Notes under the pieces: model-generated
What the model saw: the letters and a program-made list of their open reading frames with translations, nothing else
Database searches by the model: none
Told to the model about the DNA's origin: nothing
Assembly (NCBI GenBank): GCA_018398575.1
Contig: JAGTXZ010000021.1
Coordinates: 992,001 to 1,056,000 of the forward strand
Direction: 5' to 3'
DNA: 64,000 nucleotides
Origin: Ampelomyces quisqualis
Lineage: Eukaryota; Ascomycota; Dothideomycetes; Pleosporales; Phaeosphaeriaceae
Program-made: the position numbers and the translations under genes
Shown: piece by piece, positions 22,480 to 34,599 of the stretch
How positions within the stretch are numbered: position 1 is the stretch's first letter
Layout: each line of letters opens with the position of its first letter

Positions 22480-23700
22480 GTTTAAAGTGTTTGCTGCCTT
22501 ATATACTATGCACAAGATTTATAAAGCATTGCGCGTTACCTCTTGTGCATGTTCTTCTCTGCTAAGCGTCTCTAAGACAAACAAATGCAGGCCTGTTGTT
22601 TTGATTTATACAGGTGTCCTTTAAAGTCTTAGTTGTGCCTACTAGCGTAGTAGGTATCCTTTTTGTTACTAGCTAGCAGCATCTTAGTATAGATAAGTTT
22701 AATGCGCGTAACTTCTTTGCGTTAATAGAAGTTCTTAAAGCTGTAATAAAGCTTAGTAACAATAGGGGACTTAATGTTGTGTAAGTTATAGTCAGAATAT
22801 CTTAATATCCAGACGTTAGATTGCTGCTTGTAGAGTCTAACAGAAATATATTGTATATAGTATAAGAGAGGTTGCAGCTGCTTAGGTAGGCTTTGCTATC
22901 AAAGAGCCTAATAAGGGTGCTAGGATAGAGATGTCCTAACAAACAACTGCAACTCTACGTTATCCTCAATTTTCGCCTGTAACAATATATAGACAAAAGC
23001 ATGTAAATTGTAGTTGTATCTCTAATATCTTCTGGTTACCCAACAGCATAAGAATCGCGTTCTTAAGTTAGGCTAAGTTGTTAATGTGTATTGCAGGACA
23101 TAACAAAGTTGTTGCAACAACAGCGCTCTTAAGTTAGGCTAAGTTGTTAATGTGCGCACTAGGATGCTATTGTAGTTGTTGTTGTAGAGATCCTTGCTTT
23201 CAAACACGCCATAAGGTATCTTGGTTAAGTAATAGTGTTACAGGACATAACAAAGTTGTTGCAACAACAGCGCTCTTAAGTTAGGCTAAGTTGTTAATAT
23301 GCGCATTAGGATGCTATTGTAGCTGTTGTTGTAGAGATCCTCGCTTTCAAATACGCTATAAAGTATCTTAGTTAAGTAATAGTGTTGCAGGACATAACAA
23401 AGTTATTGCAACAACAGCGCTCTCAAGTTAGGCTAAGTTGTTAATGTGCGCATTAGGATGCCATTATAGCTGTTGTTATAGAGATCCTCGCTTTCAAACA
23501 CGCTATAAGGTATCTTAGTCAAGTAATAGTGTTGCAGGACATAACAAAGTTGTTGCAACAACAGCGCTCTCAAGTTAGGCCAGGTTATTAATGTGCGCCC
23601 TAGAATGCTATTGTAGCTGTTGTTGTAGAGATCCTTGTTGTTAAACACGTTATAAGGTATCTTAGTTAAGCTACAACATCTAAACAGCTACCAAAGGGTC
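22480..23700 (-). pseudogene. Repeat-protein gene with 49-residue tandem repeats (copy 1)
   Basis: The 147-bp array is an exact 49 codons, and one minus-strand frame crosses it with only Q/W-type stops. Each unit reads DLYNNSYNSIL..RTL, then TWPNLRALLLQQLCYVLQHY, then YLTKIPYS. The frame continues past the array as LNIHAFVYILLQAK and YYSFKNFYQRKEVTRIKLIY to about 22.5 kb. A stop-free stretch remains at 23648-23433. The family is not recognised; the periodic Leu/Tyr pattern suggests a helical solenoid repeat. It lies upstream of gene B in the same direction. Confidence 0.5.
23090..23690. repeat. 147-bp satellite array, about four units (copy 1)
   Basis: GGACATAACAAAGTTGTTGC starts at 23096, 23243, 23390 and 23537, exactly 147 bp apart. 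Copy 2 has five units. This one-unit difference equals the 147-bp shift between the mirror sums on either side of the array (79092 outside, 78945 inside). Confidence 0.92.
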
Positions 23701-23959
23701 TATCTAGGACATAAATTTGCTTCTATGCTAGTAGGCTAAGAAGTAGCGCAGGTGTGGTGCTAACAACATAGTAAAGCTTGGTTCTAGATTTTTAAACCAC
23801 ACGAACATATAGACGTAATGGGTATAGTTTTGGTTTTGTAAGAATAAAAATATAATAGAAGATTAAGTCTCTTAGACTTACAAGGAATATATATACAAAG
23901 ACAGCAACATTAAATTAGGAGTACAAGTTACGTGTTAAGAAGTGGCTGTATACATAGGC

Positions 23960-24260
23960 ACATAGGTAAATTTATCTCTAGTTTTAAGGTTAGGAAAGTG
24001 TAAGGAGGCGCAAGTGTATAATAGATAAAAATAACACTAGGTTCTGTGTATGTTTTAACAAAAGACTGTTACCTTAACCCTAAGACCAGAGACATATAGG
24101 TAAATTTATCTCTAGTTTTAAGGTTAGGGAAGTGTAAGGAGGCGCAAGTGTATAATAGATAAAAATAACACTAGGTTCTGTGTATGTTTTAACAAAAGAC
24201 TGTTACCTTAACTCTAAGACCAGAGATACATAGGAAAATACATCTCTAGTTTTAAGGTTA
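23960..24260. repeat. 134-bp tandem repeat (copy 1)
   Basis: GTTTTAAGGTTAG occurs at 23981, 24115 and 24249, steps of 134 bp. Units include GCGCAAGTGTATAATAG and CTAAGACCAGAGA. CATAGGTAAATTTATCTCTAG with its near-complement in CTAGAGAT-like flanks gives a short palindromic feel. The mirror array is at 54685-54985. Confidence 0.85.
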
Positions 24261-25439
24261 GGAAAACGTATATATAGCAAGAGGCAGAGAGTAGCTGGCT
24301 AGTAAGGCTATTATATGCTCTATTAGCGCCAATAGTTTAAGAGCAAGCAGTACGTGGATGCGTTTAATATACAGCAGTTTGTTAACAGTCTTTGTTACTA
24401 TTTGGCCCCTGTTGTATTTGTACATCAGGGCAAGTTGGAACAGTAGTTTCTAGTAGACAACTGTCCTATACTGTGCTAGAGAAAGAATATGAATTGGATC
24501 TGCAGGCATTTTGAAACCAGAAAAGATTAAATATACCAGCCACTCAGAACATTAGTTAACACTGTATATAAATTATACTTATTATTTCTTACTATTAAGT
24601 AATTGCCTATACCTGTTACTAGTCTTACCTATAGTATATATAGTACACTATTCTACCTGCTTCTATCTGTACTAAGCCTAGCTACCTTAGTACAGGTTGT
24701 ATATTAGGCTGCTAGAGCTACCAGTCTATTTTTTTTATACTTTTAAACCTTATACGTGTCTACTTGCAGGTATACTTACCTTTTTAGGTGTTTGGGTTCT
24801 ACTGTATATATTCCAAACGCGCAGTAACTTGTTTATTTTAGGGTGTTAATATTTTTTAGCGTAATAATTATTATTAATATTAATCTTTATTAAGCTGTGT
24901 TAGCTAGCCTAACTAATTAGGTTGTTAACAAGTAAGCTCTAGTGTAATAACGTAACAGTTGTTAGAGTAATAAGGAACATTAAAGGAAAGAAAAATATTA
25001 GTTGTTGCGCCTACAACTGTTAGCATAGTTCTATACACAGGTTAGGTAACTGTTGGCTATAGTAGACTTTAGTAAACTACTATAGACAACAGACTGTGCA
25101 GCACAGGATAGATGCCGCTAGTAACTACCTTAACACTACATAACTAATATCAATACTGTTTTTATACACTTAGTCTCTTTACATCTAAACTACAGAGTTG
25201 TGCACAAACAAATTGGTAATAGATTGTATATGCATACTGTGTAGCTTTTACACTAAGACGTACGCAGGACTTGTTAAATACAGTGCTTAATGCTAGACGC
25301 GTTGCTACCTGCTACCTAACAATACGCTAGTTATAACCCTTAACACTACAATACAATAGCACAGCTCTAATAGCTGTAACGCAATAGATGCTACTCTAGA
25401 CAACGCAGCACCTGCTTTATACAGCAACACCTCATGTAA
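24261..25439. other. AT-rich spacer between the minus- and plus-strand genes of the element
   Basis: No convincing frame. It holds an ATTATTAATATTAAT tract near 24.87 kb and TAGTAGACTTTAGTAAACTACTATAG, an imperfect palindrome near 25.07 kb. Genes on the left run leftward and genes on the right run rightward, so this is where divergent promoters would be expected. Confidence 0.4.
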
Positions 25440-28400
25440 ACGCGACTACACTCCAGCTAAACATAAGGCAATAGAGCAGATAGGCTTAATATTAGCGTCT
25501 ACACAAGGATAGGATAAGCTGTTTAAGACAGCAAGTAGACAGCACGCTAGCAAACCCTTTGGTTCAGGAACAGCAGACGCAAAGTAGTAGGCTACACGCA
25601 GCTAAACAGCGCACGCGTGCTAATACCAATAGGAATAACATAGTAGGGCCCTTTAGTTCTCTTTTTGCACTAGCGTTCGCATTATAGCTGCAAAGGATAA
25701 AATGCACATTAAGTAACGTTAACAGCCTCTTTACTAACATACAGCTACACAAGCTACATTTACAGCTGCAGTTCCAATTAGAGCGCTAGTAGCAGCAGGC
25801 TATGTTAAACATTCAATCTAGGCTACAAGACAACATATAGATACAAGAGGACGTAGCAATTACATCTGGGTTACTAAACCTCTAACCTAACTAACATATA
25901 TTTATATACTAGGATATTATGTTACAGATCGCCTTTATACTTAGTTATTGCCTATTTGCTAACAAGATAGTTTACGCACCTAGCTGTTCTTTTATAGGCA
26001 CGCCTAACAAACCTACAAGAGTGTATCACAAACTACACTTAGGAGATTAGTAGTAGTTAATACAACAGCGCTTGCTAGATAGTGCAACCCTTGTGCCAGT
26101 TATACTAGTAGTAGACAAAACACAGTTGTCTATAATGTCTGGCGACGTAGCAGCATAGCTAATATATATTACTATTAAGAATCTTAACTGTAAGGCACGA
26201 CGACGCAGAACAACACCTAGGACACTACTAGCCAGATTTATCCTAACAGCTAAGCTCCTAGATCCTATTCTAAAGAGTAAAGTGTATTATTACTGCATAG
26301 GCAAACTGTTGTCGCGTAAGTACTAACTACAGCGTTAACAACAGAGGGTTACTATAGAAGACAGACGCTAACTAGCAACTGCAGCACTTAAAGGGGCTGC
26401 CAAATACAGTATACAGCTAGAGTGTGCTAACTAACAGACGCAACAGTGTTACCTAACCATTTGTGCAATTCTAGCCAACTATAAAGAGCAAGTGCTACTA
26501 ACAGGTGTAAAGAAAAACAGACACTATACTTAATGTACAGTACTACTAGACAAACAAGAAAACTTGTGCAACAAATATCTGTGGCAAATAGAAGAGTATA
26601 CACGCTTGCAACAGAGTTATTGTCTTAATAAAGGACACAAGGATTACGTTTATCTAGTAGAGTGCTTTGGCTAGAATTACTACAACTTTAATATACACAA
26701 GTTGTTAGCTATAGATATATTGCATCTACTACTCAAGGGGTTAGTTATAAAGATATTAGAATTTACAGAAGACATGCTAATAGATATACACCCTAGACAA
26801 AAGAAGGGCCAGAATAGTGCTGCAGTTCTAGTAGCAGAAGATAACAGCTGTGCCTAGTTAAATAAAAGGTTTCGCTAGGTTAAGCATAACACTAGACTAA
26901 AACAGTTTAATAACAAGAGGGCTTTTACAGAAGTGTCGCAGTAGACTGGCGCAGAACAAAAAGTAGTAATTTGCCAATTTGTAGCAGTAGTATCCCCTCT
27001 GCTAGCAACTAAGGCACTGTACGCGTTGCATTTTATCTAGGCCGCGTGCAATCTGCTAGTACTCTTACAATACAAGAGTTATAACAAAAACACGTTAGGG
27101 TATATGTTGTTAGCTATTAAACAAATAGATGTTCTGAAAGAAGAGTTTTAACCTTTCAGACAGACGCAAGGAGAAGAAAAGGATTTCAACTACCCTAAAT
27201 GGCACGCGCTAACCTATATTATTAACAATATCTATATGTATAGGGCCCTTAATAGTATATGCACTAGAACAAACAGCAAGGCCTACTATATTACAATAGT
27301 AAAACAATTCTACCTAATAACAAACAAGAGAGATTTTCTTGCGCAGATCTGCCTCTACAACTCTAGACAGCTTGCGCTTATGGCGTTTGAACACAAGACA
27401 GTTATAGACTAAAGTTAACAGTGCACTACTGCCAACTAGCGTAAGCACACCTTTACTACAAGCGTGTTAACAGCAATACCATTTAAACAACTTAGATAGT
27501 CTATACCAGGTATATTACCAAATTCTATTATGCTGCCCCTTAGCAAGGTTACTATACATATTACGTTGCCAGACTTTACACATGCTGCTGCAGTATTCGT
27601 CTAACACTACTATCAGAAGGTAACTAGCTGCCTTGTTACCTTATATAATAAAGACAGACAGGACCCTAACCCTTACTAGGTAAACAGAATAAATGTAAAA
27701 ATACACTCCTCTATAAGATGCTTAAGGCTATTAGGCAAACGCTACAACAACCTTAAATATTGCAAAGAAGACATTGTGCAATACGCGCCTAACTAGCATA
27801 AGACTAGAAAATAGCGCAAAGATTACGTGTAGGTGCAAGAGTTTGAATATAAGGACTACACGCGACTGTCTTAGACTGTTGCAAACAGTAGAGCTGCGGC
27901 TTAGGTGCACCTGATACTTACATTTATTAACAACAAACACTAAGACAAGAATGGAAAGAAATATAAGTATACAGGTGCCTTCTGCAAGGTTATAGCGTTT
28001 AACAACAACAGTTAAATTGATAATACAACAGAGATGCTAAGCGTGCGCTACTGTACACACAGTACAAAGACTAAGCAACGCACATTATAAGCATTTAAGG
28101 TATACAACATAACAACTATTGTTTGCCCTGTGCACTTAGTACCAAAGGATCTACCTACACTTAACAATAAGGTCCCTGTTTCTTATTATGTAAATAATTA
28201 CATTAATTGGGACAAATATAATAGACTGTATTCTTTTACGTTCAATTAAGACTAGACACGTACAGTGCAGAATTATAAACAGAAGTAAGTGTAGCGAGAC
28301 AACTAGTATATAGCGTCAGACACAGTAAATAGAATTGTATATCCAACAATAGCTCTACTATTGCTTTAGCCTACCTAATGGAACGCAAACCTGCTAACAT

Positions 28401-29360
28401 AACAAGCGCTATAATACAGGACTGTAGCGCAAGGCTGCTAACGCAACCTTCTTACCACACACTATACACTACTACAAACGCGTAATAATAGCAACCCTTA
28501 TCTACGTACGCAAGTATTACAGAGATATTGCAACAGTTACCTAGAATTACTAGTTAGTGCAGACAGGAGGATAGCACTACTGCAGCAACACTAGACACAA
28601 TTGTTAAAAGACAGCATATGCAATATAATGCAACTAACAGCAGAAGAATATAACTTAATATACTCTAACGTAGAACAAGAGATAAGGAGGCGGAAGATAC
28701 TAGGCTGTTCCCTACAGACAACTACAGCAAAAGAACACCTATAGCAAATTACAAGAGCAATTGCATTACAACAGAACAGACTACTATAGAACGCAGCCAA
28801 CAGTTACCTTATCCAGACAATTACACACTTTGCTGTCTAATGTAACTACAACGCAGCCTAACAGATGCGCTTGCAACAAAACAAAACCAAACCAAACAAC
28901 AATTAAGAGCAAGCTTTGCTAGATAGAAACCTGCGTAGAAAGATAATAGAAACAGTTAACAAAGAGTTAAGCATAACATAAATCACCCCTAACATAACAA
29001 CTATATTAGTGTCAAACGCAACTAGAAACAAGCACACTCTTATTAGAACAAACTAGCTGTTGCATGCATACTATAACCTGCTAGTAATAGACAAGTATAT
29101 TAACAACCTTAATTACAATTTGTTTGTGCAGACATTAGAGCACAAATTAGGCTTTAAAAGTAAATGCAACAGCATATATTACTACATAAAGAAGGGAGAT
29201 AGATAGGCGCAAATACAGATATCTACAAAGGCACGCTAGCACAGCGCATTACAAGAGACAGTTGCATTAAAGATACACCAGGCGTTATTTACAATTAAAC
29301 TACAAACATAACTAGCATAGTAGCATACTAGATCTGTACCAACAACTTACTAGGTAAATA
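25440..29360 (+). pseudogene. Gene C: Plavaka-type transposase (copy 1)
   Basis: Plus-strand translation matches the fungal Plavaka transposases (CMC/CACTA-like). TLVPVILVVDKTQLSIMSGD at 26.08-26.15 kb corresponds to the family's vPiilgsDKT block. IHKLLAIDILHLLLKG (about 26.69-26.74 kb) corresponds to DLLHQLhKG. FTEVSQ, a stop in place of Trp, then TGAEQK (26.93-26.96 kb) corresponds to SQWTGtEhKe. WHALTYIINNIYMYRALN (about 27.2-27.25 kb) corresponds to the kiHsllHYv..Ir.fG block. The readable frame continues to about 29.36 kb, through WNANLLTQQ and EEYNLIYSNVEQEIRRRK, longer than the core needs. The start was not fixed. Stops are Q/W type. Plavaka enzymes move their own transposons, so gene C is the rival candidate for mobilising this element. 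Confidence 0.78.
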
Positions 29361-29384
29361 GTTTTCTGCGTGTAGGGCTACTAG

Positions 29385-29745
29385 ATTGCCTATATCGCGC
29401 GCACAACTATTTATGCCAATAGTAGACAACTATTGTATACGCTAACATTTAGTAGAGGACAGAGGGATAGAAGAGCACCCAATTGCTTGTATCGCGCGCA
29501 CTACTATTTGTGCCAACAGTAGACAACTATTGTGTACGCTAACATTTAGTTAAGGACAGAAAGGCACCTAATTGCCTGTATCGCGCGCATAACTATTTGT
29601 GCTAACAGTAGACAACTGTTGTGTACGCTAGCACGCAGTTAAGGACAGAAGAAGGGCCAATTGCCTGTATTGCGCGCACAACTATTTGTGCCAACAGTAG
29701 ACAACTATTGTGTACGCTAGCACGCAGTTAAGGACAAGAGGCTAT
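29385..29745. repeat. 89-97-bp tandem repeat, four units (copy 1)
   Basis: The ATCGCGCGC-type start recurs at 29394, 29491, 29580 and 29669. Each unit has ACAACTATTTGTGCCAACAG followed by TAGACAACTATTGTG, so an ACAACTATT-GTG half-unit is itself repeated. It separates genes C and D. The mirror array is at 49200-49560. Confidence 0.85.
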
Positions 29746-29979
29746 CTAATTAAACAGCCTAACTGCTACGCTCTAGCAGAATTTAAGGCAATATTAGACT
29801 GTATGTGTTACAAAAACCCTACTTATGCCTGTAAAGTAAAAACTCTATTGCGCTACACATATTGCTCACTTCTGCTACTCTTACTAATAGTTCTCTAACA
29901 TTTAAAGAGCAAGCGCTTGCTCTGTATACTCTATACTAAGCAGCAAATTCAAGTAATGTTAGCAGCACACTATATCTCT

Positions 29980-32345
29980 ATCTAAACAAGCGCTAAAACA
30001 AGCGCCAACAGATAATAGTGCAAAGGTCAGGCTCTTAGAGGATGTAACCCTAGAACTAACATACTAAAAACTAAGACGCTGCAGAGACTAAAAACTGTCT
30101 AGACCCTAACGCTACTGTCCTTAAGCCTTAACTCTAGGATCAAAACAGAAGTACAACCAACTGCTACACTAGCCTAACCAAAAAGTTACCTAATAAGACA
30201 GCCTAGAGATTAAATACTATACACTCTTAGATCTACAGCCTTACTTACTTGTTAACAAGAGGAATCTAGACGCAGTAGTAGCATAAGCACAACAAGCTAA
30301 CACAAACTAAAAACCTATAGAACTAATACACAGAAAACGTTAGTAGTTAAAAGAGAACTGCTATTAGACTTAAGGCTGTTGCATTATAGGAAGATGCCTT
30401 GTTGTGCATAATTAAGTAGTTCTAACTGTTATAGAGTTGCAACCCTTCTTATCTAGTGCAGACCTATTTAGGTTACTGCTATAGGGGAAAGAAAAACGCT
30501 AGGCAAAGGAAAGTATGTTACTAGAAAACAAGACTATACTAGAGAAGGCAAGAGTTATCCTAGTAACGCAACTACTTACTAACAACAGAAAGACGCTATG
30601 CGGTATAGTAATAACGCTATAGCTTAATGCACGCAGGCATGTGTACGCCTAAATGCTGCTAGACGCTTGGACAGAAGCATAAAATACTTTGCTGTTATTA
30701 GTTTAATTGCACATTAGCTTAACACTATGCAAAGGAGCTGCCTGCTATGTAGGTACTGTCGCGGCCTGCTAAGGATAGTAGCTAACAGTAGGCGCCTAGA
30801 TGCTAGACATGTGCAGCGACTTGCAGACCTACGTAATAAGGCAAGAATAACTAGAAATCACTAGTGCCTACACATTAAACTACCTAGACAGACAGGTTCT
30901 TAAGCCTAGCGAACTGCTTAAAGACTTTGTTTACCTACTACAAGACCTAAAGAACGCAAGTACACCTCCAAAACAGCTATGCTAGCTAACTAAAGACAGC
31001 CCAAATCTGCTAGATTTCTGAACCCTAGTCTTGCAGCAGTAATAGCACAGTTATTCTATAATAACAGGAAATAGAGCATTGCTGCAATAACTAGGAATCA
31101 AGAGAAGTTTAATAAACTAAGTACAAATATAGTAGCACTAATAGGCTTAGTTATATTTAACGCAATAAGGGAATTTAATAACAACAGCACTAGGAAAACT
31201 ATACTCTTCTATAGATACACTGTAGAGGGTATATTGCAAGTTCTACACATAGTATTAGCTAACAGAAAGCAGACTACTTTAATGCTATTTGCGAAAAATA
31301 GAAGAACCTAGGAGGCATTTAACAGATTCTTATATAGGACAATATACAACAGGATATCGCTGTACACACAAACTAACAAGAGAACAACAGGGCTAACGTT
31401 TTAGTGCCAAAGGATACCTATAACAACAACGTAGATAATATCCTAGCTAACTGCACAGAAGAGAAGCAAGATCGCTATAATGCGCTTATAGACAATTATA
31501 ATAACAAAGAGAAGGAGAAGGCAAACCGCTTAATAGAAAAGGATAGGAAGAAGGATGTTAGAGAGGGGGGGAAAGTCCTACACAGAGACACTAACAATGT
31601 AAGTAGGTCTAAACGTAATGCAACATGTAATAACTTGCATAAGATGCTGTCTATGTACGCGTGCGTAAAGCATTAGGTAAGGTAAAAGATGTTTTGCTAG
31701 AAGAGTACAGACATGCAGATAAACTTGCACTAGAATACTTTTATAAGGCAGACAAACAGCTGTAGTTTAAGAACTGTAGAGGTAGCTAGAGCATTGTAGC
31801 AGAAGACGCATAGGAAGAATTTGTAACGCAGGCCTATAATATTGCGATTAAAGGCAACATACTTAACGTAATTGCCTTAACCAAAGAGGAATAGCAACTA
31901 AAACTAGATAAGTGCAATAGGTTAGTGTAACAGTATAAAGAAGAAATAGGGTGTTATTAAGTAGTTGTAAATAGCAAGTAACGCAAATGTTACAAGAACT
32001 AGATATGCTTTTGCTAGTACAACGCGTAAATACTGTTAGGTTAGCCTTAATATAACGCAACAGTGTAGACTACCATAGCAGACAGTGCAGCACTAGCAGA
32101 CACAGCACCTAATCCTAACAATACTAACTAGCAAGATAATTACTGCTCTGCAAGTAGCAGCAGCTATTACAGCCTTCTATACATAGAGCGCGTTGTGTAC
32201 CTGCTAATGCGTGCCCTACAGGACGTTAAGCCTAGTAGCTGCGTCTAGGCTAGCCTACTTTTAAAGGAGCGCAATTTGTCTATGCTATATTTAATTAAAA
32301 AGCCTACATAACCAGACAAGGGGGACTAGCTTAGTTAGCCTACGC
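29980..32345 (+). pseudogene. Gene D: unrecognised protein of the giant element (copy 1)
   Basis: Plus-strand frames read through with Q/W stops from about 29.98 kb: KVRLLEDVTLELTYQKL, then SELLKDFVYLLQDLKNAS. A stop-free stretch at 31404-31676 reads MPKDTYNNNVDNIL and is charged (NKEKEKANRLIEKDRKKD). After a frame change near 31.68 kb it continues as GKVKDVLLEEYRHADKLALEY and ends in a Ser-rich segment and KKPTQPDKGD near 32.33 kb. The frame change may mark an intron: GTAAGG-like sequence occurs there. It is the outermost gene on the right side of the element. No family was recognised. Confidence 0.5.
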
Positions 32346-32429
32346 CACAAGAGTGTAAAGACACAGGCAGCTGGCCGCAGTATATAGTTCCACTAGTGCT
32401 ACAGTACTTAACAGTCCTTAACTGTTAAA

Positions 32430-32645
32430 TCTGGCAACACTAGTAACACTAGCGACACTAGCAACACAGGCAACACAGGCAACACAGGCAACACAGGCGA
32501 CTTGCTATCAGGTCGCTGTTAGGTCGCTAGCGACTAGAAGTAAGTGGGGCAACTTTAGCAAATTGTCTGGTAGACAGTATTGCTGTTAGGCAGCTGCGGG
32601 TCGCCACGACTAGGCTAACCAGACAAATCTTGATTTTTCCTAACG
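32430..32645 (+). repeat. Right terminus of giant element copy 1 with minisatellite
   Basis: It contains AACACAGGC repeated about four times (32463-32499), GCGACACTAGCAACAC (32452-32467), several GGTCGCT/GCGAC units (32500-32535), the inverted CTACCAGACA partner (32564-32573) and the terminal TTTTTCCTAACG ending at 32645. Such sub-terminal repeat clusters are typical of transposase binding regions. Copy 2 has one 9-bp unit fewer. Confidence 0.72.
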
Positions 32646-32647
32646 TA

Positions 32648-32731
32648 ACAGTTGATACCTAGGTCTCTCTTAAGTACCTTAAAGCTCCTCTTAGTCTTAT
32701 CTATTTACTAGTGCTGCTTAATTTGTTAAAT
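32648..32731 (-). other. Short spacer between giant element and chromovirus
   Basis: On the minus strand a frame reads NKLSSTSKQIRLRGALRYL, which could be the tail of the unrecognised gene at 39858-43560 split off by the chromovirus. Too short to be sure. Confidence 0.3.
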
Positions 32732-32736
32732 CTATT
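32732..32736. repeat. 5-bp target site duplication CTATT (left)
   Basis: CTATT directly precedes the 5' LTR and recurs at 39853-39857 directly after the 3' LTR. Five bp is the usual Ty3/Gypsy integration footprint. It shows a genuine single insertion with both edges retained. Confidence 0.9.
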
Positions 32737-33035
32737 TGTAACAAGTATATGCAAACATATGTTATATCTAATACCTTATAAAGGCTTAGTAACAGATTAT
32801 GTAGGAAGCTAGCAGATTAGGACTAAAAGCGCTTTGATAGCGCTCTAACTTAGCTGCTACGCCTACTATAAATATAAGCCTATAGCATAGATAGAGGACA
32901 AGTTTCTCTTGTTCTTCTGTACAAGACCTATAGGTGTATAGCTAATCTAGAATCTCTAATACAATACGCACTCCTATATGCCTCTAATACGTATCTAATT
33001 TAATCCTAATAGCTGTACCTACCTGCGTTGTTATA
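32737..33035 (+). repeat. 5' LTR (299 bp)
   Basis: It starts TGTAACAAGTATATGC and ends GCGTTGTTATA, where the other LTRs end TGTTACA; C-to-T at the end is RIP-type. TATAAATA at 32867-32874 is a candidate TATA box. The following bases TTACAAGAGAAAC form the primer-binding side; the matching tRNA was not identified. Confidence 0.92.
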
Positions 33036-33254
33036 TTACAAGAGAAACTTTATCCTACTAGTAATAGCATTTATATAATATTGCAATTTACTTTTAAAAA
33101 GATTGCGTTAAAACGTCTAGAACTCTATCTAAATTAGATCTGTTTGCAACCTTAAATCTATTAAACATAGTTAGGATCTCTTAGATCTTCTAATAGCTAA
33201 AGCCTTTAGGTTTAGATCTTCCTATTAACACAACAGTTAGGATTACTTTAGAAA

Positions 33255-34570
33255 AGTTGCGTTTAGCGCTACAATAGAAACTTAGAGACTATTAATAACC
33301 TAGGAGTATTAGAGGTAACGCTAATAACTCCTTCTAAAGAACTAACTCTAGGAGCTTTCCCCTAAGACAACTCTGTATTAACTGTAACAACCTAGCAATA
33401 GAGTGCTAAAGCAAAAAAGATAGACACTAAGAAACTTCTTTAGCCTAGAGCTGCACTAAATTTAACCCCTGCCTAAATAGAGGTTAATTAATTACAACAA
33501 GATTTGAAACAGGCTTTAGCAGAAATTAATTCCCTTAAGAAAGGACTAACTCTGTTAATAAGACTAGACAAGCCTCTACCTACTACCAAATTACCCTAGA
33601 ACAATTCTGCACCTTGCTATTTATCTAACAGCTCTATATCTAAGTACTTATATTACTATAAAGGCTCTTGCTAACTTTAATAATCTAAGAAAACGCCTAA
33701 TATAGACAATCTTAGTAATAGAAAAGATCCTACCTTCTGCTAATAGCAGGCCTCTATCTAGGATTAACTTAAGATTAACTTAGATTACTATTAGACTAAA
33801 AGACAACGCATAGCCTTAGTATAGAGCTACACTACAGAATTAGCTAAGGGCTATCTTAAGCTATAATATTTATTAGATACTAATTAAGAGCAATTCTAGA
33901 ACGCTAAGTAAATAATTAGGCTACTTAAGTCTTACTTTATTATAGGTAACAAGGTAGCTGAAAGCTAAGCAGCTTTTAATTAAATGCAGATAACTAAGAA
34001 AGAAACGTTCCCCTTATTTAAAGCTAGGTTTCTAAGTTCTACAGTTAAGAAACAAGTACCTCCTTTAGAGTAGTTTTACTACTTGTAGACTAAGATTACG
34101 CTAGGGTTGCAAGCCTCTAACCTAGGATTTAGGCACTAATAGAAGAACTTATTTAATTAGATAGTAGAACACCTTACTATATACAATATAGAGCAGAAGA
34201 ACAACCCTACACTAAGTATAACACTAGCTGCTAGTAGGTTGCTAATTAGGTTAGCCTTACAACAGAATTTGGAGCTAAATTAGACTACTACTACTAGCGC
34301 TCTAACAAATTCTACACTAGTCTATTAATCTATAATAGTGCGTCTTCCTACAAAGACTCTTAAGCTAGAACAACAGAAGACTCCTAGTAGTTGTTACAAT
34401 TGTAGTAAGCTAGAATACTACTCTAGTAACTACATAAAGCCTTGTGTACGTTAGATTAAAGCTGTAGAAGTAGATAAGTATAAAGATGCTTAAGAGTAAC
34501 CTAATTAGGAGGTGTATTATATAGGAAACAGAAGCGCCTAGAAGAATACCCCTCTCTAGGCCTAAGCTGT
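33255..34570 (+). pseudogene. Chromovirus gag, decayed
   Basis: Read with Q for stops, the frame includes AALNLTPAQIEVNQLQQDLK (coiled-coil-like), KETFPLFKARFL, KITLGLQASNLGF and FNQIVEHLTIYNIEQKN, typical of a Gypsy capsid. A degenerate zinc knuckle CYNCSKLEYYSSNY begins at 34392, with His and the last Cys turned to Tyr by RIP-type changes. The start codon is not identifiable. Confidence 0.82.
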
Positions 34571-34599
34571 TACAATCTATCTTACCTTAACCTTTTTTA

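Larger units (their letters stand above)
13897..32645 (+). mobile_element. Giant multi-gene transposon, copy 1 (18.75 kb)
   Basis: The left end reads CGTCAGGAAAACACAA and the right end, reverse-complemented, CGTTAGGAAAAATCAA: 13 of 16 bases match as terminal inverted repeats. Both ends are flanked by TA (13895-13896, 32646-32647). CTACCAGACA occurs inverted 69 bp inside the left end and 72 bp inside the right end. Copy 2, inverted at 46308-64000, stops matching at precisely the same right-end base, which confirms that boundary. Inside lie genes A and B and the 49-residue repeat gene on minus, the Plavaka gene and gene D on plus, and five tandem repeat arrays. Whether this is one autonomous element or nested elements is inference. 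Confidence 0.72.

Noticed and set aside
23090..23690. CRISPR array
   Set aside because: The whole 147-bp unit is conserved, with no unique spacers, and the context is eukaryotic.
25564..25752. 62-codon minus-strand frame, also open in copy 2 at 53193-53381
   Set aside because: It overlaps the upstream part of the Plavaka gene on the opposite strand. Its persistence is explained by close copy identity rather than selection.
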